Shown here piece after piece: positions 1-8,943 of a DNA stretch of 64,000 nt. Under the pieces are notes generated by a model. It ran no database searches, had not been told where the DNA came from, and saw only the letters and a list, made by a program, of their open reading frames with translations. The position numbers and the translations under genes were made by a program. Source of the stretch: Vulcanimicrobiota bacterium. Its GTDB lineage: Bacteria > Vulcanimicrobiota > Vulcanimicrobiia > Vulcanimicrobiales > Vulcanimicrobiaceae. The stretch lies in contig DAIDHQ010000028.1 of the NCBI GenBank assembly GCA_027459645.1, forward strand, positions 186,001 to 250,000. Reading direction: 5' to 3'. Every line of letters starts with the position of its first letter. Position 1 is the first letter of the stretch.

Positions 1-2
1 CG

Positions 3-1559
3 GACGTCGACGATTGTATCCGCCGCATTCTCACGCTCGCCACGCGCTCGATCGCGGACGTCGCCTACATGTGGCGCATCGACCCCGACGGTTCCGTGCG
101 TATGGCGGAATCGAGTGCGCGGCGGCCGGAAGATGCGGAGATCCTCAAAGAATTCATCGGCGACCGGCCCTTCCATCGCGACGGCGAACGCTCGATGGCG
201 CAACGATTTGCGACCGATGCGTATGTGGTCGATCCGCTTTTGTCCGAAGATCTCGCGCAGTTGTTCTTTGGCTACGCCTGCGAGCGTTTCCAACGCTTAA
301 AGCTCGGCACGCTGCTCGGTCTTCCCTTGCACGTCGGTTCCGAAGCGGCCGGCTCGCTCGTCTTCGCGCGCCGCGAAGGCACGCATTTTCTGCCGGCAGA
401 GATCGACGCGCTTAAAGACCTGGCGCGGCACGTCAATCTCGCCGTCGAGCGGCGCGCGGTCGCGCGACGAGAACGGCGCATCGCGCGCGAGCTTCAACAG
501 GCGTTGCTCCCGCAACCGCAGATGCTGCCGTCGATCGAGGGTATCGCGTTCGACGCGCTCTATCAATCGAGCTCGCTCGACGCCGATATCGGCGGCGACT
601 GGTACGACGCCTTGCAACTTCCCGACGGACGCATCGTGATCAGCGTCGGCGACGTCACGGGAAAGGGTCTGGGTGCCGCGGGTTCGATGGGGAAACTGCG
701 GCAATCCCTCTCGGCGCTCGCGCTCTACGAACCCGATCCTGCGCGCATGCTCGATGCAGTCGAATTTTTACTGAGACGGCGGTCTGCCGAAGCAATCGCC
801 ACGGCGTTCGTCGGCATCATCGCCGCCGATCGCACGAAGATGACCTACGCGAGCGCCGGCCACCCGAGACCGCTGCTCAAACGCGGGCGAGAGTTACTCG
901 CGTTAAAATCCGAAGGGCTTCCCATCGGATTGCGCGACCGCGTGCGTGGCGTAGCAGAAACGGTTTCGCTCGAAGGCGCGGAGATGCTCGTACTCTATAC
1001 CGACGGGTTGATCGAGTCGACGCGCGACATCATCGAAGGGGAAGCAATGTTGCGCGAGGTCGTTGCTTCGGATGCGGTGCTGTTTTCCCGCTCGCCGGCG
1101 CTTTTGATACGCGACGCTTGCCTTCCCCACGGGTCGCTCGACGACGCGGCGATACTCGTGGTCACATTTACCGGCGAACGGCGATGGAGCTTCGATGCGG
1201 AGAACGCGCACGCTGCGCACGACGCGCGTTCCGAATTCGCGGCCTATCTGCACGAGCGCGCGGACGACGGCGATTTCGAGGCGGCGGAAATTATCTTCGG
1301 AGAATTGATCGGTAACGTGGTACGCCATGCGCCCGGCCCCATCGACGTCCACGTCGAATGGAGCGGTGCGTATCCGGTCCTACACGTCACCGACCGCGGC
1401 GGCGGCTTCTCGCGCAAGCCGGCGCTTCCCGAAGATCCGCTGAAGGAGTCCGGACGCGGCTTGTATATCATTGAATCACTTGCACGCGCGTTGAATTTCG
1501 AACGCGTAGCCGGTTATGGTATGCACGTCGCCGTCGAACTGCCGGTTCGGCGCCGCTGA
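3..1559 (+). CDS. GAF - PP2C (SpoIIE/RsbU-type) phosphatase - HATPase fusion, 5' end outside window
   Basis: The reading frame is open to the left edge, so the N-terminus is missing; the first ATG at 69 is not a convincing start. Visible order: the end of a GAF-like sensor region, a SpoIIE-type PP2C phosphatase with metal-binding acidic motifs (IGGDWYD, VGDVTGKG, YTDGL, DDAAI), then an anti-sigma-type HATPase with an N-box (NVVRHAP), DRGGGF and GRGLYII. Such proteins act in the cytosol on partner-switching cascades: the phosphatase dephosphorylates an anti-sigma antagonist and the HATPase module can phosphorylate one or bind a sigma factor. Both opposing modules sit in one chain here. No antagonist (STAS) gene is visible. 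The domain call is firm; the target is unknown. Confidence 0.9.
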   Translation, partial: DVDDCIRRILTLATRSIADVAYMWRIDPDGSVRMAESSARRPEDAEILKEFIGDRPFHRDGERSMAQRFATDAYVVDPLLSEDLAQLFFGYACERFQRLKLGTLLGLPLHVGSEAAGSLVFARREGTHFLPAEIDALKDLARHVNLAVERRAVARRERRIARELQQALLPQPQMLPSIEGIAFDALYQSSSLDADIGGDWYDALQLPDGRIVISVGDVTGKGLGAAGSMGKLRQSLSALALYEPDPARMLDAVEFLLRRRSAEAIATAFVGIIAADRTKMTYASAGHPRPLLKRGRELLALKSEGLPIGLRDRVRGVAETVSLEGAEMLVLYTDGLIESTRDIIEGEAMLREVVASDAVLFSRSPALLIRDACLPHGSLDDAAILVVTFTGERRWSFDAENAHAAHDARSEFAAYLHERADDGDFEAAEIIFGELIGNVVRHAPGPIDVHVEWSGAYPVLHVTDRGGGFSRKPALPEDPLKESGRGLYIIESLARALNFERVAGYGMHVAVELPVRRR

Positions 1560-1577
1560 ATCCGGGAAAGGAAACAC

Positions 1578-2294
1578 GTGTCAATTCACACGGAGAACGT
1601 CGAACTTGCCGTCGGCGATGGAACGTCGATGCGAGCGTACGTCGCGTCGCCGAGGGATGGGGCAAGCGTCGCAGCGATCATGGTTTTCCAAGAAGCATTC
1701 GGCGTTAACGCACATATTCGCGATGTCGCCGAACGCTTCGCCGGTTTGGGATTGATCGCCATCGCTCCCGAATTGTTTCATCGCACGGGGCCGGGGTTTG
1801 AAGGAAGCTACGACGACTTTCCCGCCGTACGCGAACACACGGGCGCGCTCACTCGTGAAGGGCTCGAAGCCGACATCGACGCGACCTATCGCTGGATACA
1901 GGAACATCCCAAGTGCGATCCGCAAGACGTCGCCGCGGTCGGTTTCTGCCTCGGTGGCCGCGTGGCATACCTGGCAAACGCGCGCACGCCGCTGCGCGCG
2001 GCAATTTCGTTTTACGGCGGCGGCATCGCTCCGGATCTTCTTCCGCTGGCGAGCCGGCAACACGGTCCGCTGCTCATGTTCTGGGGCGGAAAAGACCAGC
2101 ACATCCTCCCCGAGCAGTACCGCGCCGTAGCCGACGCGCTATCGCAGGCGGGCGTTACCAACGAGCAAGTGGTGTTCGGCCAAGCGGATCATGGGTTCTT
2201 CTGCGATAAGCGCGCGAGCTATAACCCGATCGCCGCGCGTCAAGCGTGGGCGCTGGTCCGCGAGTTTCTCGGAGCGTACGGCGTTCTGCCCTAA
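1578..2294 (+). CDS. dienelactone hydrolase family protein
   Basis: This 238-residue alpha/beta hydrolase has the family's Cys nucleophile in GFCLGG (C124), with D173 (GGKDQH) and H205 (ADHGFF) completing a Cys-Asp-His triad. Length and order match carboxymethylenebutenolidase-type enzymes, which open lactone or ester bonds in the cytosol. The GTG start at 1578 is preceded by a GGGAAAGGA ribosome site. It follows the phosphatase gene after 18 bases and may share its transcript. Its stop overlaps the stop of the convergent minus-strand gene. No catechol-pathway neighbours are present, so the physiological substrate cannot be named. Confidence 0.9.
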   Translation: MSIHTENVELAVGDGTSMRAYVASPRDGASVAAIMVFQEAFGVNAHIRDVAERFAGLGLIAIAPELFHRTGPGFEGSYDDFPAVREHTGALTREGLEADIDATYRWIQEHPKCDPQDVAAVGFCLGGRVAYLANARTPLRAAISFYGGGIAPDLLPLASRQHGPLLMFWGGKDQHILPEQYRAVADALSQAGVTNEQVVFGQADHGFFCDKRASYNPIAARQAWALVREFLGAYGVLP

Positions 2295-3517
2295 CTTCGC
2301 CGCTCGATCAGGCGCGTAAGCGCCTCGCGTATGGCGGCGACGAAAGGCCGCTTGTAGGCGAAAACGCTGTCGGCCTCTTCATCGTGAACGAGCATCGCGG
2401 GGTCGGCTTCGAACACGAGCATCGTTCCGTCCGGCAAACGCGTCACGTCCAGCGCGACGTATTCCAAAGTGAGCGCCGCGGCGATGTCACGCGTCACGCT
2501 CTCCCACGAACCGAACACGCTCGCCGGAACCTGGAGAAACGAGAGTTCTTCGTCGCGCATCCACTGATGGTGCGCCATCGGGCTGCTCTGGTAGTGCACC
2601 ATCCATCGCGGCGAGATCGCAAGATGATAGGGAAACGCTTTCCCATCCACGATCGCGAGGCGGTACTTCCGAAAGTAGCCGTCGGGCGACCGATACTCGA
2701 CGTACGCCGATACGTCGTATGCCGGTGAGGGAAAGCGCACTGCGTGCTCGCGCAACGCTTCGCGCGACTCGACGAGCGCGAGGCCCCGCCCGGCGTGCGT
2801 TCCAACCGGCCGCACCAGTACGGGGAGCGAGATCGCGTCTAGCCCGGCGGCGGAAACCGCGTGCGATGCAACCGCACGGACGCCGCGAACGCCGGCGAGG
2901 CTTTCACGCAAGCGTTCGCGACTGCAGCGTTCGAGCATCCGAGGATCATTGATGCGCGCATGCGGAAGTGCCGCGGCAACGGCCGTCGCGGCCCCGTCCC
3001 AATGACCGAAGGCGGTCATGGCGACGGCCCCCTTCGGGAGCGCGCCCCGAAAACCGTCGATATAGCAACGATCGATCGCAACGCGGGAGCGGTCGAGCAG
3101 CAGTTCGAGCGGCGCATTCACGCTATAGGGCGCGTCGCGCATCAGCATGACCAAGCGCAAGGGGCGGATGCGCGGATCGGGATCGGCGTAATAGCGGCAA
3201 AGCGCGAGCGCCCGGTCCAGCGCACGCTCTGCGCGCGGTTCGTCCCGCAGGACGTACGCAAGATCCGACGCCGCAATCCACGCTTCGGGGAACGCCGGGT
3301 CGAGCGACGCCGCCCGTTCGTAGAGGTCGAGAGCCTCGGCATAGCGATTCTGGCGAACCAGGAGATTCGCAAGGTGCGCCAGCGTACGCGCGTCTTGCGT
3401 ACCGGCGAGCGACGCTCGCAGCGATTCTTCCAACACGCGCGAATCGGCCAGCGGCATAAGGGCCGCCGGCGCAACGGTGAATTCGGAAAGCGACGATGGG
3501 ACGCTCACGCGTCCCAT
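2291..3517 (-). CDS. TPR protein with C-terminal ATP-grasp-like domain
   Basis: The 408-residue protein starts at the ATG at 3517; a longer open frame upstream only runs into the next gene. Residues about 45-105 form tetratricopeptide-like helices. The C-terminal half resembles a RimK/D-Ala-D-Ala-ligase ATP-grasp fold: a Gly-rich nucleotide loop (RPVGTHAGRG, near residue 240) and an acidic metal-binding end (LVFEADPAM, near 375). ATP-grasp enzymes join a carboxylate to an amine or thiol, and TPRs bind partners. The substrate is unknown. Its stop overlaps that of the dienelactone hydrolase. The ATP-grasp assignment rests on motif shape only, so a catalytically dead relative remains possible. 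Confidence 0.75.
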   Translation of the reverse strand: MGRVSVPSSLSEFTVAPAALMPLADSRVLEESLRASLAGTQDARTLAHLANLLVRQNRYAEALDLYERAASLDPAFPEAWIAASDLAYVLRDEPRAERALDRALALCRYYADPDPRIRPLRLVMLMRDAPYSVNAPLELLLDRSRVAIDRCYIDGFRGALPKGAVAMTAFGHWDGAATAVAAALPHARINDPRMLERCSRERLRESLAGVRGVRAVASHAVSAAGLDAISLPVLVRPVGTHAGRGLALVESREALREHAVRFPSPAYDVSAYVEYRSPDGYFRKYRLAIVDGKAFPYHLAISPRWMVHYQSSPMAHHQWMRDEELSFLQVPASVFGSWESVTRDIAAALTLEYVALDVTRLPDGTMLVFEADPAMLVHDEEADSVFAYKRPFVAAIREALTRLIERRS

Positions 3518-3531
3518 CGTATCACGTTCCC

Positions 3532-4701
3532 CTAGGCGATCGCGGTCGCGATAAACTCGCTTCCCGTGTCGTAGCCGTAGATGTTCACGAACGTCCCCGG
3601 CTGCAGGCTTCCGTTCACGTAACCGTTCTGCTGGGCGACCGACGTATTGACGAAGACCGGCTTGAGGCTTTGCGTCAGCACGAGCACGCCGCTCCCGGTC
3701 GTTCCGATCACGACGCCTTGCAGCGACGCATTCCCAAACGGGTTGCTGAAGCCCCACGGATTCGCGTAGCCGTACGGATTCGGATTGGGCGCGCCGTAGG
3801 GATAGCCGCCGTACGCGACGGGGTAGGCGTTATAGCCGCCGCCATTTCCGTACCCGTAACCGTTGTAGTAACCATTGCCGTTTCCGTCGTCGCCATCATT
3901 GTCGTCGTAGTTGTCGTATGACGCATACGGAGCACTGTAGTACGGTTGCGCCGGATAGCTGTACGTCGCCGGCTGCCACGGGCTCCAATAGATCGGCAAG
4001 CCGCTCGACACCTGATAGAGGTACTGCGTCGCGGGCGCATACCCGGTGTAGACGTAACTCACCGGCATCGCGGGTTGCATGAGGATCGGCGGCGTAACGA
4101 CGTACTGTTGCACGACCCGCACGGGCTGCGGAACGAAGATGCGCGGCGCGACGTACTGCCGCACGACGATTTCATGCCGAACCGGTGCCGCGAATCGCGC
4201 GGGCGAGTAATATTGGACGAACGAACTGCGCCGTTCGACGCGGGGAGCGAATCTCGGCGCGACGCGCACCGGAGCCGCGCGGCGAATTATCTGACCGTAG
4301 ACCGGCCGGCGATACACTGCGTGCGGAACCGCGCGCGGAACGACGCGGACGGGCGCCGCTCGGCGCATTACCGGATGATATGCCGGACGCGAGACGACCG
4401 GATGATATGCCGGACGCGCGACGACCGGACGGTATGCGGGGCGCGCAACGGCCGGATGATATGCCGGACGCGCGACGACCGGATGATATGCCGGACGCGC
4501 GACGATCGGTTGATATGCCGGACGCGCGACGACCGGACGGTATGCGGGACGCGCGGGCGCCGCACGAGCGGGCGCTACGCGAGCAGCGGGCGCCGAGTAC
4601 GCCCGTGGCGCGGGCGTCGTTCGATCGTGCTGCGACGCGTTTGCGACTACCGGAAGGCCTGCGAGGATCGCGAGAGCGAGTAAGCTTGCCGTTCGTTGCA
4701 C
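3532..4701 (-). CDS. secreted repeat-rich protein (ARPAY repeats, Tyr/Gly/Asn-rich middle)
   Basis: The GTG start at 4701 has GGAGG ten bases upstream. The 389-residue protein begins with a signal peptide ending at ANA (residue 22). Seven nine-residue repeats of the form ARPAYxPVV follow (residues 50-112), then an Arg/Pro/Val-rich region, a Tyr/Asn/Gly-rich low-complexity stretch, and a compact beta-rich C-terminus of about 60 residues that looks OB-like. It is probably exported to the periplasm or surface; the strong positive charge of the repeat region suggests binding to envelope polymers or nucleic acid. It lies between the TPR/ATP-grasp gene and a divergent hemerythrin gene. No family was recognised. 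Confidence 0.75.
   Translation of the reverse strand: MQRTASLLALAILAGLPVVANASQHDRTTPAPRAYSAPAARVAPARAAPARPAYRPVVARPAYQPIVARPAYHPVVARPAYHPAVARPAYRPVVARPAYHPVVSRPAYHPVMRRAAPVRVVPRAVPHAVYRRPVYGQIIRRAAPVRVAPRFAPRVERRSSFVQYYSPARFAAPVRHEIVVRQYVAPRIFVPQPVRVVQQYVVTPPILMQPAMPVSYVYTGYAPATQYLYQVSSGLPIYWSPWQPATYSYPAQPYYSAPYASYDNYDDNDGDDGNGNGYYNGYGYGNGGGYNAYPVAYGGYPYGAPNPNPYGYANPWGFSNPFGNASLQGVVIGTTGSGVLVLTQSLKPVFVNTSVAQQNGYVNGSLQPGTFVNIYGYDTGSEFIATAIA
4366..4554 (-). repeat. seven tandem 27-bp coding repeats
   Basis: Seven in-frame 27-bp units encode the nonapeptide ARPAYxPVV with substitutions at the sixth, eighth and ninth positions (R/Q/H; V/I/A; one copy starts with S). The unit length is a multiple of three and the copies are directly adjacent, so these are protein repeats that can expand or contract without a frameshift. 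Confidence 0.9.
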
Positions 4702-4720
4702 GTTTTTCTACCTCCACGTT

Positions 4721-4750
4721 CCTATAGAGAACGCATTAGCTTTTACCCAA
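4721..4750 (-). promoter_or_regulatory. possible sigma-70-type promoter for the repeat protein gene
   Basis: On the minus strand a TTGGGT (4745-4750) and a TATAGG (4721-4726) are separated by 18 bases, and the predicted start site falls just before the GGAGG ribosome site of the gene starting at 4701. Both hexamers deviate from consensus; assigned by eye only. Confidence 0.3.
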
Positions 4751-4814
4751 GGTTCGCAAGCAGGCGCTCTTTCGCGCGGGTTTACGAGCCGCCCGTTCGG
4801 TTCATAACGAGAGT

Positions 4815-5333
4815 ATGGAATATAAGGCGATCGTGTCCGATGACGTCACCGAGCTCATATTGGACGATCATGCGACCTTCCGCCGGCTCTTCGCCCGTCT
4901 CGACGATGCAACGACGAACGACGAACGCCGAGAGATTTGGGTTGCACTCGCTCCCTTGCTTTCGGCACACGTCATCGCCGAGGAGCAAACGTTCTATCCG
5001 GCCCTCTTGAAGGCCGCGCACGACGATGCCGACGTGAAGGACATGATTCACGATCACAACGAGATCCGGGACGCGGTACACGCCGCCGACACCTGCGAGG
5101 CCGGGTCGCCGGAGTGGCACAAGCATGTCGCACAAGCGCGAAAGGCCAACAGCGATCATATGGCCGAGGAGGAACGCGAAACGCTACCGGCCGCGCGCAA
5201 GCACATCGCGACGGAGGACCGCGTCCATCTCGGGCTTGCCTTCCTTCGCGTACGCAACGCGTATCCGAGCGGAAGCCTACGCGACCTCGATCGCGACAAG
5301 GACCCGGAGACGTACGTGGAACGAAACGGCTAG
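4815..5333 (+). CDS. hemerythrin HHE-domain protein
   Basis: This 172-residue four-helix protein keeps the likely diiron ligands: H19, H52 with E56 (HVIAE), H81 (HDHNE), and H115 with E119 (HMAEE). Hemerythrin-like proteins bind oxygen, nitric oxide or iron in the cytosol, and stand-alone forms are often linked to oxidative or nitrosative stress. There is no fused sensor or kinase domain. The ATG at 4815 starts a clean frame and the next gene is convergent with a four-base gap. The family is clear; the bound ligand is not. Confidence 0.9.
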   Translation: MEYKAIVSDDVTELILDDHATFRRLFARLDDATTNDERREIWVALAPLLSAHVIAEEQTFYPALLKAAHDDADVKDMIHDHNEIRDAVHAADTCEAGSPEWHKHVAQARKANSDHMAEEERETLPAARKHIATEDRVHLGLAFLRVRNAYPSGSLRDLDRDKDPETYVERNG

Positions 5334-5337
5334 CGGT

Positions 5338-7410
5338 TCAAAAGAGCGGCGTCGACTCGATCGCTTTGACGATGCAATCGGGGGCGACGGGTTTTCCAAA
5401 ATAGAAGCCTTGGACGGCGTCGCAGCCCAGCGAGCGCACGAACTCCCATTGCTCCGGCACCTCGACGCCTTCCGCGATAACGCGCAAGTCGAGCGAGCGC
5501 GCGAGCGAGACGATCGCGCGAACGATGGCGCGGTCGTAGCCGTCGGCGATATCGCGAATAAACCCGCGGTCGATCTTGACGCCGCTGATCGGCAGCCGCT
5601 TCAAATACCCGAGCGAGCTATACGCGATGCCGAAGTCGTCGACGATCACGCCGACGCCGATGTTGCGTAACGTTCGCATCGTCATGAGCGCGACGTCGTC
5701 GATCATCATGCTTTCGGTGATCTCGATATCCAAGGCGTCCGGCGGCAAGTTCGTCTCTTCCAAGATCGCCGAGATCGAATCCGCAAGATCGGCCTCGCCG
5801 AAATCGCGCGCCGAGAGATTGACCGCGATGCGGAACGACGAATGTCCCTGCCGGCGCATCGTCGCCGCCTGCAGACACGCCGTCTTGAGCACCCAGCGCG
5901 AGATCGCCACGATCATGCCCGTCTGTTCGGCGATGCCGATGAATTCCTCTGGAAGGATCTCGCCGTGCTTGTCGTGGTGCCAACGCAGTAAAGCCTCTGC
6001 GCCGAGCACGCGTTTCGAGGCGATATCGAGAATCGGCTGATAGACCAAGCACAATTCGCCGCGCGGAATCGCGTAGTGCAGATCTTGCTCGAGGCGGAGA
6101 CGGTACGGCGACGCGTCTTCGCTCGCGATGTCGAACCCGATACGGCTGCGCCCCTGATGCTTGGCCCGGTACATCGCACCGTCCGCTCGCGTCAGCAGTT
6201 CTTCCGACCCGCGGCCGTCTTCTGGATACGCACTCGATCCGATGCTGGCAGCCATGAAGAGCTGCCGGTCGTCGATAAGGAACGGCTCCGACATTGCAAG
6301 CTGAATATCGGCGGCGATCATCGGGAGCGAATTTGTGGCATCGAGGGACGCCAACACAACGAACTCGTCGCCACCGCTGCGAAAAACCACCGCGCGCTCT
6401 GCGAGCGTCGAGCGCAAGCGTTCGCCGAACGCACGAAGCAATTCGTCGCCGGCGCGGTGCCCGAGCGTATCGTTGATCATCTTGAAGCGGTCGAGGTCGA
6501 CGAAGAGTACGCCGAAGGCCTCTTCGCGCGCGATCCGGGTTTCGATCGATTCACTGAGGGCCAAGCGGTTTGGCAATTGCGTCAACGCATCGACGCGTGC
6601 CAACCGGGAAAGATGATCGGCGGCTTCCTTGATCTCCGTGATATCCAACGCCACGCCGATCGCGCCGATGATCGCTCCCGACGAAGTGCGCAACGGCTCG
6701 ACGTGATGCTGCAGCCAACGTTCGTTGAAAAACACCTCGAAGCGCTCGGATTCTCCACGAAGCACCCGCTCCACGGCCGCACGCGCGAGCACTCTGGAAT
6801 CTTCGTCGGGCACGAGGACGTCGATCGTTTCTCCGGCGAGCTGGTCTTCGCTCAAGCCATGATACGCGAGGGCCGTTCCGACCACCGACGTAAACATCGC
6901 ATCCAAATCGATCGTCCACAGCAACGCGGGAACCTGGTCGAGCAACAGGCGCAAGCGGCGCTCGCTGTCGCGCAGCATATTTTCCGCGCGCTTTCGATCG
7001 CTGATATCGCGAAGATAGACGAGCACTTCGTCGAGCGCCGGTTGAATGCGAATCTCGATCCAGCGGCGGCGCGAAGCAAAATACTGAACGCGTTCGAGGG
7101 GTTCGCCGCTGCGGTGCACCGCTTGGATCTCCGGCAGCAAGTCGGATGCCAGTGGGTCGAGCACTTTGTCGAGGCGTTTACCGATTACTTCGGCCGCCGT
7201 GACGCGCAGCAAATTCTCCGCATGTTCGTTGATGTGCGTGAACTGCGAGCGCCGGTTCACGATATACACGCCGTCGCCCATGCTCTCGAGCAGGCTATAA
7301 CGCCGCTCGTCTAGCAAGCGCCCGGAGAGCGCTTGAAACTGCACGATCAGCACCAAGACCGCCGCAGCCAAAATCGCGACGATACCGACGAGCGTCGCTA
7401 TCGCGGTCAT
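5338..7410 (-). CDS. membrane PAS-PAS-GGDEF-EAL cyclic-di-GMP enzyme
   Basis: The start is the ATG at 7410, inside an ATGA overlap with the preceding gene; the longer open frame upstream is a shadow. The 690-residue chain has one N-terminal membrane segment (about 5-27), two PAS/PAC sensor regions, a GGDEF domain with an intact SGGDEF site, and an EAL domain with GAEALLRW, VNLSA and DDFGIAYSS motifs. Both catalytic signatures look complete, so it could make or break cyclic-di-GMP. No RxxD inhibitory site is evident just before GGDEF. Coupling to a TPR-LuxR regulator suggests that the two act together. A PilZ protein at 49087 is a possible effector. Confidence 0.93.
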   Translation of the reverse strand: MTAIATLVGIVAILAAAVLVLIVQFQALSGRLLDERRYSLLESMGDGVYIVNRRSQFTHINEHAENLLRVTAAEVIGKRLDKVLDPLASDLLPEIQAVHRSGEPLERVQYFASRRRWIEIRIQPALDEVLVYLRDISDRKRAENMLRDSERRLRLLLDQVPALLWTIDLDAMFTSVVGTALAYHGLSEDQLAGETIDVLVPDEDSRVLARAAVERVLRGESERFEVFFNERWLQHHVEPLRTSSGAIIGAIGVALDITEIKEAADHLSRLARVDALTQLPNRLALSESIETRIAREEAFGVLFVDLDRFKMINDTLGHRAGDELLRAFGERLRSTLAERAVVFRSGGDEFVVLASLDATNSLPMIAADIQLAMSEPFLIDDRQLFMAASIGSSAYPEDGRGSEELLTRADGAMYRAKHQGRSRIGFDIASEDASPYRLRLEQDLHYAIPRGELCLVYQPILDIASKRVLGAEALLRWHHDKHGEILPEEFIGIAEQTGMIVAISRWVLKTACLQAATMRRQGHSSFRIAVNLSARDFGEADLADSISAILEETNLPPDALDIEITESMMIDDVALMTMRTLRNIGVGVIVDDFGIAYSSLGYLKRLPISGVKIDRGFIRDIADGYDRAIVRAIVSLARSLDLRVIAEGVEVPEQWEFVRSLGCDAVQGFYFGKPVAPDCIVKAIESTPLF

Positions 7411-8933
7411 ATGGCGCCCTTGGCTTCGAGCAACTCGCGCAACTGCCGCCGGGAAGCGACGGAAAGGTGATCGTAGAGCGCGCGAACTTCGCGGCGCATC
7501 GTACTTTCGCTTCGCGAGAAACGCTGCGAGAGCACCGGCATTTCCAGACCCGAACAGAGCGCGAGCGCAAGTTGACGCTGGAACGGCGTGAGTGCGCCGT
7601 TCCACGCCGCATCCGGCCGTTCGATCGAGCGGCTGAGATAGGCGTTGAAAGCGCTATTGGGATAGTGCGCCGCATGATCGCGCGCCCGCTCGATCCAGTC
7701 TGCCGAGCCGGTAACGTCCGAAAGTCCGAGCGCCGCAAGCGCGGCGCGGAAATGATGTTGCGCTCGCGAGAAAATCGCGTAGGCCGCTTCGTAAGCGGCC
7801 GACGCTGCCTCGTCGTTAGCCAAGACTTGGTGCACGCGTCCGAGCGCGTATTGCTGGAAGCCCTCGACGCGGGGATCGTGGGCGATCGCAAGACTCGGGT
7901 CGAGATTTTGCGTGCCGAGCCTAACGTACGTTGACACATAGCGCTGGGCACGCGCGCGATCGCTCGAGGCCAGTAATGCGGCAAGCGTAACGAGGACGAT
8001 GCGTTCCTCGTCGACCGTCTGCGACCAGACGACCCCGCGCGCCAGCTCCTCGGCTTGCGCGAGTTCCTCAATCGCCCACGCCTCGTTTCCGTTCATGCGC
8101 GCGACGTAGGCACGATCGACGTGCGCCCACACGCGCCACGCGTCGTTGGGTGCCATCGCCTTGGAATCGCGGAAGAGCCACTGGGCGCGGGCGGAATCGC
8201 CGCGCAGGAATGCATCCCAAGCGTGGGTGCGGACGCACTGGAATTGCATGTCCGCAAGTTCCGGCGTCCACTCCAGCCGATCGTAGGCAGCCTGCGCTTC
8301 GTCGGACGCCTCGGCGTCGCCGAGCTCGCACGCCGCGCGCAAGAGCGAATAGATGCCGCGAGCGACCGTGTAGACATCGCAGGTTGCACCGTGATCGCGC
8401 GCCAGCGCGAGCGCGTGGCGAAGATCGGCGATCTGTTCGTCGTAACGGCCGAGACCGGCGTGCATCCAGGCGCGTACGACGAGCGTATTCACGCGCGCCC
8501 CGGCATCGCCGTTGCTGAGCGCGAGCGCGATATCGGGGTCCTCCGGCTCGAAGATGCCTTCGAGATATTTCAATCGTGCACGATGGTGCGCGAGTTCCGC
8601 GTCACCGTGCGGGCGGGTGTGCGCGAATGGCTCCGCCAGCGCGAACATTTCACGCGCGGCGGCAAAGTTGCGGCTGTTGGCGTGCGCGCGTCCCGACGTA
8701 ACATAATACGCGAAGCGCGATTCCGGGGTGGTAAAGAGATCCGATACGCGAGCCAGCGACTCGAGTGCGTCGACGGGATCCGCCCGCAATAATGCTTCGG
8801 CGCGAACGATTGCGCCTTCGGCATCGTGCGGCGACGGCCAGTCTTCACACCCCTCGAGGCGCGCGATGGCTTTCACGTACCAACCGGTACGCAAAAGCTC
8901 GCGCGCGTCGTCGAGATGCTGTTGTTCGGACAT
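7407..8933 (-). CDS. TPR-type transcriptional regulator with C-terminal LuxR-like HTH
   Basis: The 508-residue protein consists almost wholly of helical TPR-like repeats (about 1-430), followed by a C-terminal helix-turn-helix that begins LTPFQRQLALALCSG and contains SQRFSRSESTMRREV. This layout matches large LuxR-family regulators, although no MalT-type ATPase is present. Its stop overlaps the start of the PAS-GGDEF-EAL gene by ATGA, so the two are translated together. A paralogue at 10092-11411 shares the TPR part but ends just before the HTH. Target genes are unknown; the adjacent lipoprotein gene is a plausible candidate. Confidence 0.8.
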   Translation of the reverse strand: MSEQQHLDDARELLRTGWYVKAIARLEGCEDWPSPHDAEGAIVRAEALLRADPVDALESLARVSDLFTTPESRFAYYVTSGRAHANSRNFAAAREMFALAEPFAHTRPHGDAELAHHRARLKYLEGIFEPEDPDIALALSNGDAGARVNTLVVRAWMHAGLGRYDEQIADLRHALALARDHGATCDVYTVARGIYSLLRAACELGDAEASDEAQAAYDRLEWTPELADMQFQCVRTHAWDAFLRGDSARAQWLFRDSKAMAPNDAWRVWAHVDRAYVARMNGNEAWAIEELAQAEELARGVVWSQTVDEERIVLVTLAALLASSDRARAQRYVSTYVRLGTQNLDPSLAIAHDPRVEGFQQYALGRVHQVLANDEAASAAYEAAYAIFSRAQHHFRAALAALGLSDVTGSADWIERARDHAAHYPNSAFNAYLSRSIERPDAAWNGALTPFQRQLALALCSGLEMPVLSQRFSRSESTMRREVRALYDHLSVASRRQLRELLEAKGAI

Positions 8934-8943
8934 CTAGCTGCGC

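Noticed and set aside
4366-4554. Regularly spaced repeats that could suggest a CRISPR array
   Set aside because: Units are 27 bp, directly adjacent without spacers, in frame, and encode a clean nonapeptide repeat; no cas genes are near.
4185-4727. Open frame antisense to the repeat protein, rich in DMPDARRP repeats
   Set aside because: It is the mirror of the coding repeats, which stay open in several frames; no ribosome site or family.
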